A stretch of 64,000 nt of DNA from Sinorhizobium sp. RAC02 (GCF_001713395.1 NZ_CP016450.1:1922001-1986000); one strand, 5' to 3'; numbered from the stretch's first letter, positions 9,382-20,159 are shown. A program made the numbers and translations. Notes: generated from the sequence alone by a model not told the origin.

Positions 9382-11363
9382 TCGGCCGCCTCCAGCACAG
9401 GCTTCACCTTGCGCGCCTTCTGCGGCGCCCCGACGCGCAGGCGCCGGTCGAAGAGCGAAACGACGCCGCCTGCCATCATGATCAGCGCACCGATCCAGAT
9501 ACAGAGTATCATCGGCTTCCACCAAACACGCACGACGATGCCGCCATCGGCCATCGCATCGCCGAGCGAAACATAGAGCTGGCTGAAGCCGAAGGTGCGG
9601 ATGCCGGCCTCGGTCGTCGGCATGCGGCGTGCCGTATACATCCGCTTCGAAGACCAGATGTCCGTCACCGTCACCCCGCCTCGCGCCACCGTGAAGTGAC
9701 CGGACTCTTCCGAGTAATTCGGCCCCTGCCCGCGGCGCATGCCATCGAAGGTCAGCGTAAAGCCGCCCGCCTCCACCTGCATGCCGGGCTTCATTTCAAC
9801 CACATGCTCGGTCTCGAACGCTGTTACCGCGATGACGCCGATGACCATTACGCCGACGCCGATATGGGCCAGCGCCGTGCCGAAGGCCGAGCCCGGCAGG
9901 CCGATGAAACGGCGGAAGGCGACATTGCCGGTTACCTTGCCGATGCCGGCGCGCAGCGACAGATCGGTGATCGATCCCGCGATCATGTAGAAGCCGATGG
10001 CGATGCCGAAATAGGCAAGCAACGGCCCGCCGCCCTGCGCATAGATGACCGTCGCCGCCGCGACCAAGCCAACGCCGACCGCCGCAAACAGGCGCTGGCC
10101 GGCGGCGAAGACATCGCCGCGCTTCCAGGCAAGCAGCGGCCCGAACGGTACTGCAAGCAGAAGCGGCAGCATCAACAGACCGAAGGTCAGGTTGAAGAAG
10201 GGCGGGCCAACGGAAATCTTTTCACCGGTCAGCGCTTCCAGCACCAGCGGATAGAGCGTGCCGGTCAGCACCGTCGCCGCCGCCGTCGTGAGGATCAGGT
10301 TGTTGAGGACGAGTGCGCCTTCGCGCGAGATCGGCGCAAACAGGCCGCCGGCCTTCAGCGTGGCGGCCCTGAAGGCAAAGAGCGACAGCGCGCCGCCGAT
10401 GAAGATGACGAGAATGGCAAGGATGAAGACGCCACGCGTCGGGTCGGTCGCGAAGGCATGCACCGAGGTCAGGACGCCGGAGCGCACGAGGAACGTGCCG
10501 AGCAGCGACATGGAGAAGGTGAGGATCGCCAGCAGCACCGTCCAGATCTTCAGCGCCTCGCGCTTTTCCATGACCAGCGCGGAATGCAACAGCGCCGTAC
10601 CGGCAAGCCACGGAATGAAGGAGGCATTCTCCACCGGATCCCAGAACCACCACCCGCCCCAGCCGAGTTCGTAATAGGCCCAGTACGACCCCATGGCGAT
10701 GCCGGCGGTCAGAAAGCTCCAGGCGGCAAGTGCCCACGGCCGCACCCAGCGCGCCCAGGCCGCATCGATCCGCCCGTCGATGAGCGCGGCGATGGCAAAG
10801 GAGAAACAGACGGAGAAGCCGACATAGCCGAGATAGAGCAGCGGCGGATGGATCGCGAGGCCGATATCCTGCAGGACCGGATTGAGGTCCTTGCCCTCGG
10901 CGGGTGCGGGCGAAAGGCGCAGGAACGGGTTCGAGGTCAGCAGGATGAAGAGCCCGAAGGCGGTCGAGATAAGGCCCTGCACCGCCAGCACGTTGGCGCG
11001 CAGCCGTTCCGGCAGGTTGCCGCCGAAGGTCGCGACCAGCGCGCTGAAGAAGACGAGGATGAGGAGCCAGAGCAGCATCGAGCCCTCATGGTTCCCCCAC
11101 ACACCCGAGATCTTGTAGATCATCGGCTTCAACGAATGCGAATTCTCCCAGACATTCGCGACGGAAAAATCGGAAACGACATAGGCGAAGGTCAGCACCG
11201 AGAAGGAGAAAAGCACCAGCAGGAAACCGGCAAGGGCGGCGGCGGGTGCTACCGCCATCAACGAGCGGTCGTTGCGGATCGTGCCGACCAGCGGCAGGAT
11301 CGACTGGACGATCACCGTCGCGAGCGCGAGAACCAGAGCATAGTGTCCAAGCTCGATGATCAT
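9378..11363 (-). CDS. ccmF: Heme lyase subunit CcmF/CycK
   Basis: This 661-aa polytopic membrane protein is the heme lyase subunit that transfers heme from CcmE to apocytochrome c. The tryptophan-rich heme-handling motif [19 protein letters not shown] is present, followed by many membrane segments and conserved periplasmic histidines ([17 protein letters not shown]). It overlaps ccmE by 4 bases and ccmH by 4 bases, so the operon is translationally coupled. Confidence 0.96.
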   Translation of the reverse strand: MIIELGHYALVLALATVIVQSILPLVGTIRNDRSLMAVAPAAALAGFLLVLFSFSVLTFAYVVSDFSVANVWENSHSLKPMIYKISGVWGNHEGSMLLWLLILVFFSALVATFGGNLPERLRANVLAVQGLISTAFGLFILLTSNPFLRLSPAPAEGKDLNPVLQDIGLAIHPPLLYLGYVGFSVCFSFAIAALIDGRIDAAWARWVRPWALAAWSFLTAGIAMGSYWAYYELGWGGWWFWDPVENASFIPWLAGTALLHSALVMEKREALKIWTVLLAILTFSMSLLGTFLVRSGVLTSVHAFATDPTRGVFILAILVIFIGGALSLFAFRAATLKAGGLFAPISREGALVLNNLILTTAAATVLTGTLYPLVLEALTGEKISVGPPFFNLTFGLLMLPLLLAVPFGPLLAWKRGDVFAAGQRLFAAVGVGLVAAATVIYAQGGGPLLAYFGIAIGFYMIAGSITDLSLRAGIGKVTGNVAFRRFIGLPGSAFGTALAHIGVGVMVIGVIAVTAFETEHVVEMKPGMQVEAGGFTLTFDGMRRGQGPNYSEESGHFTVARGGVTVTDIWSSKRMYTARRMPTTEAGIRTFGFSQLYVSLGDAMADGGIVVRVWWKPMILCIWIGALIMMAGGVVSLFDRRLRVGAPQKARKVKPVLEAAE

Positions 11364-11809
11364 TTGATCGTTTCCTTGCCGGAGAGTTCGACGCCCTGCG
11401 CCTTGAGGCGGTCGGCCACGTCCTTGGGCATGTAGGTCTCGTCATGTTTCGCGAGCACCGTATCGGCAACGAACAGCCCGCCCGTGCCGAAAGCGCCTTC
11501 CGCCACGACGCCCTGCCCTTCGCGGAAAAGGTCCGGAAGAATGCCGGTATAGGTCACCGGCACCGTTGCGAGCGTATCCGTCACCGTAAAGGTGATCGTC
11601 GATCCCTCGCCGCGCTTGAGCGTGCCGGTTTCGACGAGGCCACCGAGGCGGATGCGCGTGCCCGGCGGCACATTCGCCTTGGCAATATCGCCCGGCACAT
11701 AGAAGTAGGCGATCGACTGGCTGAAGGCGAACATCACAAGCAGCACTGCCGCCACGAGGAAAGCGACGCCGCCGCCGATCACTGCCAGACGTTTCTGCTT
11801 GCGTGTCAT
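11360..11809 (-). CDS. ccmE: Heme chaperone CcmE/CycJ
   Basis: CcmE binds heme covalently in the periplasm and passes it to CcmF. This 149-aa protein has one N-terminal membrane anchor ([22 protein letters not shown]) and an OB-fold. The heme-binding His122 lies in the motif AKHDETYMP, with Tyr126 as the usual axial ligand. The gene overlaps both ccmI and ccmF by 4 bases. Confidence 0.96.
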   Translation of the reverse strand: MTRKQKRLAVIGGGVAFLVAAVLLVMFAFSQSIAYFYVPGDIAKANVPPGTRIRLGGLVETGTLKRGEGSTITFTVTDTLATVPVTYTGILPDLFREGQGVVAEGAFGTGGLFVADTVLAKHDETYMPKDVADRLKAQGVELSGKETIK

Positions 11810-12954
11810 TGTCCGCTGCCCTCAGCCGAAATCGATAGGTCCCGGGCCAGTGCCAGAAGCTGTTTGCCGTTCTCGCTGTCCGCCGGGAAGGTTTTCAGCG
11901 CGGTCTGTAGCGCGGCCTCGGCCTTCGGCCTTTGATCCAGCACAACATAGGAACGGATGATACGCGTCCATCCTTCGAAATTGTTCGGATCGTCCTGCAG
12001 TTTCGTCGCAAGGCTCTCCACCATGCCGGCGATCATCTGCTGGCGATCACCCGTCGACATGTCCTGCGCCGCCGCCACGTCATCCGCGGTCGGGTTGCCG
12101 AGCTGGCCGGCGGTCTCGCTGCCCTGCCCTTCGGCAAGCGTCGCGATATGCCGGTTGACGAGCGGCAGCCAGGGCGCAGCGGCCGGTGCTTCCTTGGCGA
12201 TCGCCTCGAAGGCGGCGAGTGCCTCTGCCCGCTTGCCGTCCTGCTCCAGCGCCAGCGCCAGGTAATACTTAGCACGCGGATTGTCCGCCTTGAGCTTCAG
12301 CGACTGTTCAAGCTGCTTGCGTGCCTCGGCCGTGACGATGCCGCTGGAAAGCGCAATCAGCGTTTCCGCATGGCCGTCCAGCCGCTCGGTGCTCGGCCCG
12401 AGCAGGCGGATCGCCTGGGAAAAGGCGTTTGCCGAATCTTCCATCCGGCCGCTGCGGTAATAGATCGGCGCCAGCAGATCCCAACCGGCTCCGTCGTCCG
12501 GATTGCGCGCCAGATGGTTTTCAGCCCGGGCGATCAGGATGCTGATGTCGTTGCCCGGATTTGCAAGGCGCTCTGCGAGCGGCTGGGCCGGAAGATCCGG
12601 CCGGCCGGTCGCCAAGTAAAGACAGAGGCCGATGGCAGGCAGCAGCAAGATAACGAACGCCTGCGCCAGCCGGTTGCGACGGTCCGCAGGGTCGGCCTTG
12701 CCCTTAGCCCCGTCCTTGCTCGCAGCGATCAGCCGGCGCGCGACTTCGGCGCGGGCAAGCTCTGCTTCGCTGGAGCCGATGAGGCCTGTCGCCTCATCCC
12801 GCTTCAACTCTTCGAGCTGGTCGCGGTAAACTTCGATGTCATGGCTGGCCTCGCCCGCCGCCGCCATGGGACGCCGCAGGAGAGGAAGAAGCAGAACGGC
12901 GGCAACGGCGGCCGTCAGGATGGCGACAAGAATCCAGAAAAACATGACAATCAA
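11806..12954 (-). CDS. ccmI: Cytochrome c maturation apo-chaperone CcmI/CycH
   Basis: CcmI holds apocytochromes c for the heme ligation complex. The 382-aa protein has two membrane segments (near residues 1-25 and 95-115) separated by a cytoplasmic leucine-zipper-like loop ([21 protein letters not shown]), then a periplasmic TPR domain ([19 protein letters not shown]). It is the first gene of the ccm operon and overlaps ccmE by 4 bases (ATGA). Confidence 0.93.
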   Translation of the reverse strand: MIVMFFWILVAILTAAVAAVLLLPLLRRPMAAAGEASHDIEVYRDQLEELKRDEATGLIGSSEAELARAEVARRLIAASKDGAKGKADPADRRNRLAQAFVILLLPAIGLCLYLATGRPDLPAQPLAERLANPGNDISILIARAENHLARNPDDGAGWDLLAPIYYRSGRMEDSANAFSQAIRLLGPSTERLDGHAETLIALSSGIVTAEARKQLEQSLKLKADNPRAKYYLALALEQDGKRAEALAAFEAIAKEAPAAAPWLPLVNRHIATLAEGQGSETAGQLGNPTADDVAAAQDMSTGDRQQMIAGMVESLATKLQDDPNNFEGWTRIIRSYVVLDQRPKAEAALQTALKTFPADSENGKQLLALARDLSISAEGSGQ

Positions 12955-13095
12955 TTACTGGAACGCCGGGACGTTTCCAATTCCCAAGGGAACGATGACG
13001 CAAAATTGAGGCGTTTCGCCGCAACGGTCAAACGATCCCGCAACGGGAACCGGCTGATTCCAGAGCGAAACGACGCCGCTTCGGCTGGAAATGCT

Positions 13096-13524
13096 CTAGG
13101 AAAGCGGTGCCCAGGCCCCGTCTGCATTTCGGCAGGCAGCACCCCGGGTCGCCGTCCCGCGGCCTTCGATGGTGAGTGTATGGCTATACTGCCTGCAGTT
13201 CTGCGAACCGACCTGGTAGGGCGCAGCCGCCACCACCGAGCCGCTGACGCCGCTGCCCTGCCAGACGACCGGCTGGCCGCCGGGAGCAGCCTCCAGCGCG
13301 CGATACTCGGCCTCCAGGGCCCGCTGCATGTCTGCCTTGGAGAGTTGGGTCGCCGTGTTACGGCTGACGAGCCCGCCTTGCAGCGCGGTGATGTAGACAC
13401 CCGCGCCAGCCGAAATCGCACCGCCGCCAGTCGGACCCTTGCCGCCTGACGTGGTCGTGCATCCCGATACCGTCGCTGTTGCCAGAAGGAGGGGGAAAAA
13501 GGCGCCGCGCAAACCCGTCTTCAT
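13096..13524 (-). CDS. Surface-antigen-type lipoprotein, conserved in rhizobia
   Basis: This 142-aa protein starts with a lipoprotein signal (MKTGLRGAFFPLLLATATVSGC) whose lipobox ends at Cys in VSGC. The mature part contains ALQGGLVSRNTATQLSKADM and a C-terminal VNCRQYSHTL-like segment resembling small outer-membrane lipoproteins (17-kDa antigen/RT0821-type). I selected the ATG at 13524 since the longer frame to 13710 has Arg-rich sequence lacking any signal and would overlap feuQ. It lies downstream of feuQ on the same strand. The exact role is not known. Confidence 0.75.
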   Translation of the reverse strand: MKTGLRGAFFPLLLATATVSGCTTTSGGKGPTGGGAISAGAGVYITALQGGLVSRNTATQLSKADMQRALEAEYRALEAAPGGQPVVWQGSGVSGSVVAAAPYQVGSQNCRQYSHTLTIEGRGTATRGAACRNADGAWAPLS

Positions 13525-13633
13525 CCGGTGGAACCGTCTCTCTTCACGCATGGGGCGGCGAGCCGCCCGGCAAATCGTCCATCCCGCGATCCTCATATTC
13601 GCGAGCCCCTCCCTTGTTGCATTGTCCGACGCC

Positions 13634-15052
13634 TCAGGCAACATCCTTTGTGACGGCCGGCAAAACCAGCCGCGCCAGCAAGCCGCCGCCCGAACCCCGG
13701 GCAAGCCCAAAGGTTCCCTGGTATTCCGACGTGATCTCGCTGACGATGGACAAGCCCAGCCCGGTGCCCGGCTTGCTCTCGTCGAGCCGCTTGCCGCGTT
13801 TCATCGCCTCGCGGATCTGGTCCGGCTCAAGGCCCGGCCCGTCGTCCTCCACCTCGATCACGATCCAGCTTTTGCGCGCATCGTCACTGCCGCGAACATC
13901 GTCCGGTGCGACGAAGGCACGGATGACGACCTCGGTGCGAGCATATCGCGCGGCGTTTTCCAGGAGGTTGCCGACCGTCTCCTCGACGTCCTGCTGCTCC
14001 ATCGCGAGAACCAGGCCAGGTGGATCGACTTTCAGCGGGAACTGCGTATCGACATTGAGGCGACGCATCACACGTACCAGCCGCTCCAGAACGGGCTGCG
14101 CCTCGGTGCGGGCGAGCACCGATTCGCGCTGCGCGGCGATGCGGGCGCGGTTGAGATAGGATTGCACCTGGCTCTGCATGGCCTCCGCCTGCGAGCGCAC
14201 GAGATCGCCCTGGGGCGCTGCCAGCAGCCGCGCTTCGTTGAGCAGCACGGCAATCGGCGTCTTCAGCGAATGCGCGAGATTGCCGACCTGCATGCGGGCC
14301 CGCTCGACGATGCGCCGGTTGCTGTCGATCAGCGCATTCACTTCGCTCGCCAAGGGCAGGATTTCCCGTGGGAAATCGCCATCGAGCTGCTCGCTCTCCC
14401 CGGCCCTGATCTTCTCCAACGCCTTGCGCGCCCGGTCGAGCGGCCGCAGGCCGATCAGGATCGCCGCCGCGTTGAGCAGCAGGCTGCCGAAACCGAAGCC
14501 GGCGAGCGCGAGATAGAGGCTGCCGGAGAAATCGCCGATATCCGCTTCCAGCACATCGCGGTTGCCGACGACACGGAAGCGCGCCGTCCGCCCCTCGTCG
14601 TCGAGCACCACTTCCGTCTCGCCAACCTCCACCTCGTTGCCGAAGGAATCGATGGTCGTGTAGAAGCGCTCATAGCGCGTATCGAAGGGGATGCTGTCCG
14701 TGTCGGCGATCGGAATGCTACCCGTGCCCAGCGAGGATGAGGTCAGCGTCTCGCTCGCCAGCGCCCCGCCGATCGGCTCGACGATCCAGTACCAGCCCGA
14801 TTGCGGCTGGAAGAAGCGGAGGTCGCCGAGTTGCGGCGTACCGGAAAGCCGCGTGTCCTCACCCGTCGAAACCGAATTGATGACGTTGTAGAGCTGGGCG
14901 CGCAAAAGGTCGCGAAAGCTCTTTTCCGCGCTCTGGCGATAGAGTGTCGAGATGACGACAGCGATCACGATAAGGGCGACCGCCGCCCACAGCGAGGCGA
15001 GGAGAAGAACGCGGAAGGTGAGCGAGCGGGAGCGTCTGGCGCTATTTGCCAT
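13634..15052 (-). CDS. feuQ: Sensor histidine kinase FeuQ
   Basis: The 472-aa membrane kinase has an N-terminal transmembrane segment (LLLASLWAAVALIVIAVVI), a periplasmic domain, a second membrane segment near residue 170, HAMP, a HisKA box with VGNLAHSLKTPIAVLLNEA, and a HATPase with DDGPGLEPD and GTGLGLSIV. In S. meliloti FeuQ with FeuP controls osmoadaptation and export of cyclic glucans, and FeuN holds its activity in check. I used the ATG at 15052, which overlaps the feuP stop by 11 bases; a second in-frame ATG lies at 15085. Assignment follows the feuN-feuP-feuQ order. Confidence 0.85.
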   Translation of the reverse strand: MANSARRSRSLTFRVLLLASLWAAVALIVIAVVISTLYRQSAEKSFRDLLRAQLYNVINSVSTGEDTRLSGTPQLGDLRFFQPQSGWYWIVEPIGGALASETLTSSSLGTGSIPIADTDSIPFDTRYERFYTTIDSFGNEVEVGETEVVLDDEGRTARFRVVGNRDVLEADIGDFSGSLYLALAGFGFGSLLLNAAAILIGLRPLDRARKALEKIRAGESEQLDGDFPREILPLASEVNALIDSNRRIVERARMQVGNLAHSLKTPIAVLLNEARLLAAPQGDLVRSQAEAMQSQVQSYLNRARIAAQRESVLARTEAQPVLERLVRVMRRLNVDTQFPLKVDPPGLVLAMEQQDVEETVGNLLENAARYARTEVVIRAFVAPDDVRGSDDARKSWIVIEVEDDGPGLEPDQIREAMKRGKRLDESKPGTGLGLSIVSEITSEYQGTFGLARGSGGGLLARLVLPAVTKDVA

Positions 15053-15713
15053 TGGCCGGGGCTTGCATCCGGTAGCCGAGGCCACGCACGGTCTCGATCA
15101 GGTCGACGCCGATCTTCTTGCGCAGACGCCCGACGAAAACCTCGATCGTGTTGGAATCGCGATCGAAATCCTGATCGTACATGTGTTCGACCAACTCGGT
15201 GCGCGACACCACCTCGCCCATATGGTGCATCAGGTAGGACAGCAGCCGGTATTCATGCGAGGTGAGCTTCAACGTCTCGCCATTGACGGTCGCCTTCGAT
15301 CCCTTCGTGTCGAGCCGCACCGGCCCGCAAACGATATCGGGGCTCGCATGGCCGGCCGCACGACGGATCAGCGCCCGGATGCGAGCAAGAACTTCCTCGA
15401 CATGGAAAGGCTTTGCCACATAGTCGTCGGCACCGGCGTCGATGCCCGCCACCTTGTCGCTCCAGCGGTCGCGGGCGGTGAGGATGAGGACGGGCATCGT
15501 CTTGCCGTCGGCGCGCCACTTTTCAAGCGCAGTGATGCCGTCCATTTCCGGCAGGCCGATATCCAGGATGATGGCGTCATAGGGCTCGGTATCGCCGAGA
15601 TAGTGGCCTTCCTCGCCATCGAAGGCCTGGTCCACCACATAGCCTGATTCCTTCAAGGCCTCGCTGAGCTGCCGGCTCAGATTGACGTCGTCCTCGACCA
15701 CCAGGATGCGCAT
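15042..15713 (-). CDS. feuP: OmpR-family response regulator FeuP
   Basis: This 223-aa regulator starts MRILVVEDDVNL and has the phospho-acceptor Asp in AIILDIGLPEMDG, the Lys in YVAKPFHVEE, and a winged-helix output domain with LTSHEYRLLSYLMHHMG and FVGRLRKKIGVDLIETVRGLGYR. It is co-transcribed with feuQ (11-base overlap) and follows feuN. The partner kinase overlap and the FeuN homologue upstream support the name. Confidence 0.88.
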   Translation of the reverse strand: MRILVVEDDVNLSRQLSEALKESGYVVDQAFDGEEGHYLGDTEPYDAIILDIGLPEMDGITALEKWRADGKTMPVLILTARDRWSDKVAGIDAGADDYVAKPFHVEEVLARIRALIRRAAGHASPDIVCGPVRLDTKGSKATVNGETLKLTSHEYRLLSYLMHHMGEVVSRTELVEHMYDQDFDRDSNTIEVFVGRLRKKIGVDLIETVRGLGYRMQAPANGK

Positions 15714-15761
15714 TCGCCCTCTTTCTACTTCTTTCTTCCCGCCGCAAAAGACCCGGAAGTG

Positions 15762-16019
15762 CTACATCGGCACGCGCACGGTCACCTTGCGCGGCCGGGC
15801 ATTGCCCTTGCCGGGCACAAGCACCGTTACCACGCAGGTATCACCCTTCGGCTGTGCCGAAAGCAGTTCGCCACCGGTTTCGGCCACCACCTGCGCCGCC
15901 GCGTCGCTGCAGTCGCCTGCAACCTGCACGACATTCCTGTCGCTGCCCGTCTCGATGGGCCCCGGCAGGATCAGGCTGGCCGCAAGTGCGGCTATGAGAA
16001 GTGGCGAGGCCATGAACAT
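15762..16019 (-). CDS. feuN: Small periplasmic inhibitor FeuN-like protein
   Basis: This 85-aa protein has a signal peptide (MFMASPLLIAALAASLILPG) and a small mature domain with two Cys (VAGDCSDAAAQ, KGDTCVVTVLV) ending in basic residues. In S. meliloti the small periplasmic protein FeuN is encoded just upstream of feuP and restrains FeuQ signalling; loss of feuN is reported to be lethal unless feuP or feuQ is also lost. The position 48 bases upstream of feuP, size and export signal match. I have not compared the sequences directly. Two Met codons (16019 and 16013) could start it. Confidence 0.78.
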   Translation of the reverse strand: MFMASPLLIAALAASLILPGPIETGSDRNVVQVAGDCSDAAAQVVAETGGELLSAQPKGDTCVVTVLVPGKGNARPRKVTVRVPM

Positions 16020-16094
16020 ACTTTCAGGTGCGGATCATTCTGATGCAAGCAATAAACGATCCACGCTGAATGGCAAATGAATGGCCGTCCATGT

Positions 16095-16304
16095 TTATCC
16101 CACCCGCCGGCGCGCCGAAATCCGCCCGTAGAGCACCAGCATGCCGCCGATCGTGCCCGCCGCCGCGACGATGAGATCGGCGAGTTCTCCTTCGACGCCC
16201 GCCGTTACTTCGACACCGGCCGCGTTGGCGAGCGAGGCGAGAATCGCGATCAGCGCGCCCCAGACGGTACGCGACTGGTACCAGGCCTTCAGGTCGTCGT
16301 TCAT
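16095..16304 (-). CDS. Holin-like small membrane protein
   Basis: This 69-aa protein begins MNDDLKAWYQSRTVWGALIA and has two hydrophobic segments (VWGALIAILASLANAAGV and DLIVAAAGTIGGMLVLYG) followed by a basic tail (RISARRRVG). This is the layout of small phage holins. It lies 15 bases downstream of the tail fibre/baseplate gene on the same strand, at the 3' end of the GTA-like cluster. A role in lysis and particle release is inferred from type and position. Confidence 0.65.
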   Translation of the reverse strand: MNDDLKAWYQSRTVWGALIAILASLANAAGVEVTAGVEGELADLIVAAAGTIGGMLVLYGRISARRRVG

Positions 16305-16319
16305 CGATTTTCCTTTCGT

Positions 16320-19300
16320 TCAAAGGGTGATCACGGCGCGCGCCGGCAGGCCGAACGGCACCGCCCGGCCAAGCTGGCGCACGCGAATCGAGAGTGTCGT
16401 CTGCGGCGCGCCGAAATCGGCAAGCTCCAATGCGGCAGGGTAAGTGAAGGCAGCCGTCGTCGTGTCGACGCTCCGCAGCACCGTCTCGCCGGAGAGAATG
16501 TCCAGCCGATAGGCCTCCGACGGTTCGTCGAGCGGGATTTCGGCAGCGGCCCAATTGTCCGAATCGATTCGCCCGCGCCGGATCCAGGAAAACCGCACCG
16601 CGCCGTCCGTCCCGCGCTTCCCGCGAAGATGCACCGGCGAAAACGGCGTCAACGCCCGCTCGCCACCGGCAAAGGCAAAAGGCCCCTCTTTTCCTTGCCC
16701 CGCCCCGACCGGCTCGACGATCCAGTTTAAAAGCCGGCCCATCTCCTCCACATTGAGGCCGAGCGGCCGGACCGCATCGTCGAGCAAAACCACCTGCGCA
16801 CCAGCCACATGACCGGCCAGCATGGCGTCGTCCGTGCCATTCAGGGCGCGCAGCAGGCCCGTCAGCCGCCAGCGCTCCGGCGCGATCTCGCTCGCCCCGG
16901 TAAAGCCGACGATCTCCCACGCCCCGTTCCCGCCCTTGATGGCAAGACGGTTGGCACCGTTCAGCACGGCAAGTGTCGATACCGAGGCAAGCCCGCCGGA
17001 CATCATGTCCAGCACGATCGTCCTGCCCGGATCAAACCGTCCGATGACGCCGGGGATAAGCGGTTCGACCAGCCAGCCGATGCGCGCCGGCCGCTCCAGC
17101 CGGGCGCGGGCGCGAAAGCCTTCGCTCGTCAGGGAATTCGACACGACCATAGCCCGCCACGGCCGCGCATAGGCGGCAACGCGCGCAAAATCCAGCGCAT
17201 CGCCGGCGCCATAGATCGGCAGGTCGAGCAACGCGATTTCCGGTGAAAAGGCATCCGCCGCACCGGCACCGCGCGCCAGGTTGCGCCGAATGTCCGGAAG
17301 AACCGGCGCGGGATTTTCCCCCGCCGCGATCGCCCGCGCCTCCACCTCCCGCACCAGCCCGTCGGTGATGCCGGTGATCAGAAAGCGCCCTTCGGGACCA
17401 CCGGCCAGCCGCACGACATCACCCGGCGTGGTCCCAAGCACCGTTGGCGGCAGGCGGAACGTCAACCGCTGCCGCCCCGCACGCTGGTCGCGCAGGGCCG
17501 TTTCGACGCTCGTTGCAGCAGCGCCCGCATGCAGGACCGCCGGAAGCGCCAGCCGCAGCACGCGGTCGTTGCCGCCCCCCATGCGGCGCGAGCGGGCCGC
17601 AACGCGCACATAGCCGCCCACATCGTCGAAATGGTCGAGGATCGCCTCACCGGCAAAGTCGCTCGCGTGCCCGCGGCTTTCCTCGAACAGGGCCTCGTCC
17701 GGACGCTCGGCAAACACGTCGATTGCGACCGGCGGCAAGGCCGATTTCCGCCGGGAGCGAAAGATGAGCCTGCCGTCCGCTTCCAGCGCATCGATCTGGA
17801 AGGCTTCCATCAGCGGCTCGATCAGGGTGCGCGCCGAGGTCTGCTCCGCCTGCACAAAACCCGGCAGATCGCCCGCGACGCCCGAGACGTCGAAGTCCGA
17901 AAACCCGTGATCATTCAGGATGGCGGCAATGACATCCGCGGTCGTACCGGCCCCAAGCCGCGCATTGAGCCAGTGCCCGCGCTGCCAGTTGAGGCCATCC
18001 GACCACAGCGCGGTATCCTCCGGAAAGGCCGGATAGGGCCGCGCATCCCAGGTCCACAGGAAAATGTGGCCGGCATCGACCATGCCCTCTTCCGGTCCGC
18101 TTCCCTGCCACCAGCCGTGATGCGCATCGAGAAAACGCCGCTGCACCGCGTCGTTGCGCGCACCGCCCGAATGGTAGGGCAGTGCATTTTCCGAACTTTT
18201 GGGGTCGACGAAGACATTCGGCTGGTTCGGCCCCTTGTCGATGGCCGGGCAGCCAAGTTCCGTAAACCAGATCGGCTTGGAGCGCGGCACCCAGGCCGTA
18301 GGCGTCGGAAGCTCGGCACCGCCGACCCCGCGCTCGTAATGGTGGTTGCCCCACCAGTTTTCCAGGTCCTTGTAGCGGAAGACCCAGGGCTTCCCCGCCA
18401 TGCCGTCGGTAATCGGCGTGCGAACACGCGCACGGCGCGCCGCCATATCGGCATAGTACCAGTCAAAACCCTCGCCCCGCGCGATCATGCCGCGCATGGC
18501 CGCAGCGTCTTCCGAATGCCGGAATCCATCCGGATTGCCCGAGAGCGTGTCGCCATCCTGCCAGTCGGAAAGCGGCATATAATTGTCGATGCCGATCGCG
18601 TCGATCGTCGGCGAGGCCCAGAGCGGATCGAGATGAAACCGCACCTCGCCACTGCCCGCCGGCTGATAGCCGAAATACTCCGTCCAGTCCGCCGCGTAGG
18701 TGAGCTTCGTGGCTGGCCCAAGGATCGCCCGGACATCCGCCGCCAGCGCCGTCAGCGCCTCGACGAAGGGAAATTGTCCCGTCCCGTCGCGCAGCCAGGT
18801 CAGGCCACGCAGCTCCGATCCCACGATGAAGCCATCGACACCACCGGCCGCCTGCGCCAGCAACGCATAGTGCAGGATCAGCCGGCGGAACCCTTCGTCC
18901 CCCGCAGGTCCGTTGACCGTCTCGCCGGAAACGGAAAAATCCCCCGCCTCCGCGCTCCCGACAAAAGCCTCGACCTGTGTGCGCGCCGCGCCGGTGCCGT
19001 TTGCCGACGGCGGATGGCAGGTGATACGCCCACGCCAGGGATAGGGCGCCTGTCGGGTTCCGCCATAGGGATCCGGCAACACATTGTCCGCCGGCACGTC
19101 CATCATCAGGAAGGGATAGAAATAGACCTTGAGCCCCCGCGCCTTCAGGTCCTTGATCGCCGCGACCACGCTCGCATCGGACGGCGTGCCGCCATAGGCC
19201 GGCCCGCCGCCGCTCCGGCTCACCAGCGTGGCGCTGGCGCGCGTCAGGCCTGAAACGCGCCACGGCCGGCTCTCGGCCTCGCGCGCGGCAATCTCGACGC

Positions 19301-20156
19301 CCGGCACGATCCTGCAATGACCGGCGCGAAGGTCCGTCCCGAACCACGAGACGACCAGCCCCACCCGCTCCAGGTTCGGGCACAGCGCCTGCAATTCGTC
19401 GATCGAGGCTTCCCAGTCGGTCGCCGCGGTCAGCGTGTTGCGGTTGATGTTGCGCCCCTTGCCGGCCCCGAGCTTTTCCGTGACCAGCTGCGGGTCGTAG
19501 CCGTGCTCGCTCGACCCGGGAATGAGCGTGACCGCCCGCACCTTGCCCTCCAGCGAGCCGACCGGCTTCAACACCTCGAACTGCATGACAGGCACGCGGT
19601 TGCCGAACGTATCGAGCGGCAACCGCTCGAACACGGCATAGGCAAGCCCGCGATAGGCAGGCACATTGCCCGCCCCCTGCTTCGCCTCGATCAGCGGATC
19701 GGGGGCTTGGGTCGCCGTGCCGCGATGCAGACGCATCTCGATCGACGTCAGGTCCAGCTCGCGCCCATCCGCCCAGACCCGACGGATGCCGGCGATCGGC
19801 CCCTCGCAAATCCCCACCGCGAAGTTCGCGAAATATCGAAACGTCTCCACGCGCGGCCCGCTCGCCTTGCCGCCGGCCCGCTCGACCGTCACCTCCTCCT
19901 CGAAGCGCGTCGCCCAGATCAGCGTGCCGCCGACGCGGGCCGTACCGTAAACGCGGCTCACCGCCGTGCCCTCCTCCGCGCCCGGCACGCGCCCGTCGTT
20001 CAGCCGCGCACCGGACATCGTGGTGCCGCCATTGATGAGCGCGCGGTCGACCATCGAGCCGGCCAGCGCACCCGCCGCCCGCCCGAGAATGGCGCCGAAC
20101 GGGCCGAAAACGCTGCCGAGCGCGGCACCGGCCGCCTGGAAAAGAAGGGTCGCCAT
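16320..20156 (-). CDS. GTA baseplate/host-specificity multidomain protein (g15, megatron)
   Basis: This 1278-aa protein matches the large GTA baseplate protein (orfg15) that forms the tail tip. It begins with a glycine/alanine-rich hydrophobic stretch (LFQAAGAALGSVFGPFGAILG), and the middle holds the TIM-barrel-like GTA domain with WFTELGCPAIDKGPNQPNVF and LWTWDARPYPAFPEDTALW. The C-terminal part is the receptor-facing region. The reading frame is intact at full length. It is the most 3' structural gene of the cluster, three bases after the NlpC/P60 gene. Confidence 0.9.
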   Translation of the reverse strand: MATLLFQAAGAALGSVFGPFGAILGRAAGALAGSMVDRALINGGTTMSGARLNDGRVPGAEEGTAVSRVYGTARVGGTLIWATRFEEEVTVERAGGKASGPRVETFRYFANFAVGICEGPIAGIRRVWADGRELDLTSIEMRLHRGTATQAPDPLIEAKQGAGNVPAYRGLAYAVFERLPLDTFGNRVPVMQFEVLKPVGSLEGKVRAVTLIPGSSEHGYDPQLVTEKLGAGKGRNINRNTLTAATDWEASIDELQALCPNLERVGLVVSWFGTDLRAGHCRIVPGVEIAAREAESRPWRVSGLTRASATLVSRSGGGPAYGGTPSDASVVAAIKDLKARGLKVYFYPFLMMDVPADNVLPDPYGGTRQAPYPWRGRITCHPPSANGTGAARTQVEAFVGSAEAGDFSVSGETVNGPAGDEGFRRLILHYALLAQAAGGVDGFIVGSELRGLTWLRDGTGQFPFVEALTALAADVRAILGPATKLTYAADWTEYFGYQPAGSGEVRFHLDPLWASPTIDAIGIDNYMPLSDWQDGDTLSGNPDGFRHSEDAAAMRGMIARGEGFDWYYADMAARRARVRTPITDGMAGKPWVFRYKDLENWWGNHHYERGVGGAELPTPTAWVPRSKPIWFTELGCPAIDKGPNQPNVFVDPKSSENALPYHSGGARNDAVQRRFLDAHHGWWQGSGPEEGMVDAGHIFLWTWDARPYPAFPEDTALWSDGLNWQRGHWLNARLGAGTTADVIAAILNDHGFSDFDVSGVAGDLPGFVQAEQTSARTLIEPLMEAFQIDALEADGRLIFRSRRKSALPPVAIDVFAERPDEALFEESRGHASDFAGEAILDHFDDVGGYVRVAARSRRMGGGNDRVLRLALPAVLHAGAAATSVETALRDQRAGRQRLTFRLPPTVLGTTPGDVVRLAGGPEGRFLITGITDGLVREVEARAIAAGENPAPVLPDIRRNLARGAGAADAFSPEIALLDLPIYGAGDALDFARVAAYARPWRAMVVSNSLTSEGFRARARLERPARIGWLVEPLIPGVIGRFDPGRTIVLDMMSGGLASVSTLAVLNGANRLAIKGGNGAWEIVGFTGASEIAPERWRLTGLLRALNGTDDAMLAGHVAGAQVVLLDDAVRPLGLNVEEMGRLLNWIVEPVGAGQGKEGPFAFAGGERALTPFSPVHLRGKRGTDGAVRFSWIRRGRIDSDNWAAAEIPLDEPSEAYRLDILSGETVLRSVDTTTAAFTYPAALELADFGAPQTTLSIRVRQLGRAVPFGLPARAVITL

Positions 20157-20159
20157 GGA

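Noticed and set aside
17529-19253. 574-codon open frame opposite the GTA baseplate gene
   Set aside because: Shadow of g15; Arg/His-rich sequence and no motifs.
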